Origin: a bacterium
Lineage (GTDB): Bacteria > Patescibacteriota > Patescibacteriia > S139-126 > S139-133
Direction of reading: 5' to 3'
Assembly (NCBI GenBank): GCA_030429785.1
Contig: JAUIEQ010000052.1
Span: 1 to 5,935, forward strand
DNA length: 5,935 nt
Part shown: positions 5,486-5,935 of the stretch, piece after piece
Numbering within the stretch: the stretch's first letter is position 1
Layout of the letters: the number at the start of each line of letters is the position of its first letter
The notes under the pieces: generated by a model
Told to the model about the DNA's origin: nothing
The model's input: only the letters and a program-made list of their open reading frames with translations
The model's database searches: none
Translations under genes and position numbers: made by a program

Positions 5486-5935
5486 ATGAAAGTTTTAGTT
5501 TTTGGAAATGGTTATGTAGGTAAACAGTATGTAGCATCGGATGTGTTTGACAATATTGCGATGTCTTCAGCTGATATTACTAAGCTCAGTGAAGTCAAAC
5601 AAGCTGTTCATGAACATAATCCTGATGTGGTTATTAATGCAGCAGGCAAAACAAATCTTGAGTGGTGTCGCGATAACAAAATTGAAGCAGAGTTGGTTAA
5701 TATTGCAGGGCCGTTGAATATACTTTACGTGTGCGCACAAAGTAGTACCACCTTGGTGCAATTGAGCAGTGGGTGTATTTTTGAAGGAAATGGGGTTGAT
5801 GGTGAAGGTTTTACTGAGAAAGACACTCCATCTCCTGCTTGTTTTTATGCTGAAACAAAAGCTGCTAGTGATGAACTACTCATGAAAACTCAGTATGGCA
5901 AGTTGTTGGTTTTACGCCTCAGGCAACCGTTTGGG
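5486..5935 (+). CDS. RmlD-like dTDP-4-keto-6-deoxy-sugar reductase, possibly bifunctional epimerase/reductase (3' truncated by window)
   Basis: First 150 residues of an extended short-chain dehydrogenase starting at ATG 5486, 7 bases after the cupin stop, and open to the right window edge. The NAD(P)-binding loop is GNGYVG at 7-12, followed by PDVVINAAGKT at 46-56 and the YxxxK pair Y121/K125 in FYAETKAASDELL. Family members run near 290 residues, so about half is seen. By position it should reduce dTDP-4-keto-L-rhamnose. However, where classical RmlD has STDYVFDG it reads SSGCIFEG (94-101), and it also has NLEWC (57-61), VNIAGPL (71-77) and LRLRQP (143-148). These recall, from memory, the plant NRS/ER and UER1 enzymes (NVDWC, TNVAGTL, ATGCIFE, LRVRMP), which catalyse both 3,5-epimerisation and 4-reduction. 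Assignment to an RmlD/NRS-ER-like reductase is solid; bifunctionality is inference. Confidence 0.85.
   Translation, partial: MKVLVFGNGYVGKQYVASDVFDNIAMSSADITKLSEVKQAVHEHNPDVVINAAGKTNLEWCRDNKIEAELVNIAGPLNILYVCAQSSTTLVQLSSGCIFEGNGVDGEGFTEKDTPSPACFYAETKAASDELLMKTQYGKLLVLRLRQPFG

Noticed and set aside
1..5935. UGA recoded as glycine, as in some Patescibacteria, since none of the seven visible stop codons is TGA
   Set aside because: All domains read through with no in-frame TGA, and glycines use GGN codons. Seven stops are too few for the absence of TGA to mean much.
1..5935. Mobile element, prophage, CRISPR or defence system
   Set aside because: No transposase, integrase, terminal repeats, regular repeat-spacer pattern or toxin-antitoxin-like small genes are present; every gene is housekeeping-like or biosynthetic.

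Overview
The window is a compact, single-strand (+) block of eight protein genes from a low-GC bacterium (about 40% GC by eye). No gap between genes exceeds 90 bases. I see no RNA gene, mobile element or CRISPR array. The organism is most likely a member of the Candidate Phyla Radiation (Patescibacteria). This is an inference from three things: ComEC split into a membrane protein and a separate metallo-beta-lactamase protein, an unusually long nucleoside diphosphate kinase, and no recognisable Shine-Dalgarno sequence in front of any gene. UGA does not appear to be recoded, because every domain reads through intact with the standard bacterial code.

Layout. Positions 2-1399 hold the membrane channel part of ComEC, open at the left window edge. 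It overlaps by 8 bases a membrane-anchored metallo-beta-lactamase protein (1392-2252) that matches the C-terminal domain of full-length ComEC. A 67-base gap with a small hairpin and a plausible extended -10 promoter leads to a stand-alone response regulator receiver (2320-2700). An 88-base AT-rich gap leads to ndk (2789-3370). Twenty bases later a tightly packed dTDP-sugar operon begins: rmlB (3391-4401), rmlA (4403-5119), a small cupin (5122-5478), and an RmlD-like reductase (5486 to the right edge, truncated).

How the genes work together. Ndk can make the dTTP that RmlA joins to glucose-1-phosphate. RmlB turns the resulting dTDP-glucose into dTDP-4-keto-6-deoxyglucose. The next steps to dTDP-L-rhamnose would be 3,5-epimerisation (RmlC) and 4-reduction (RmlD). 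No canonical RmlC is present in the window: its usual slot holds a 118-residue cupin without RmlC hallmarks. The last gene carries motifs that resemble the plant and giant-virus bifunctional epimerase/reductase (NRS/ER type) more than classical RmlD. The epimerase step in this operon is therefore the most interesting open question. The two ComEC parts would act in DNA uptake across the cytoplasmic membrane and have no evident link to the sugar genes.
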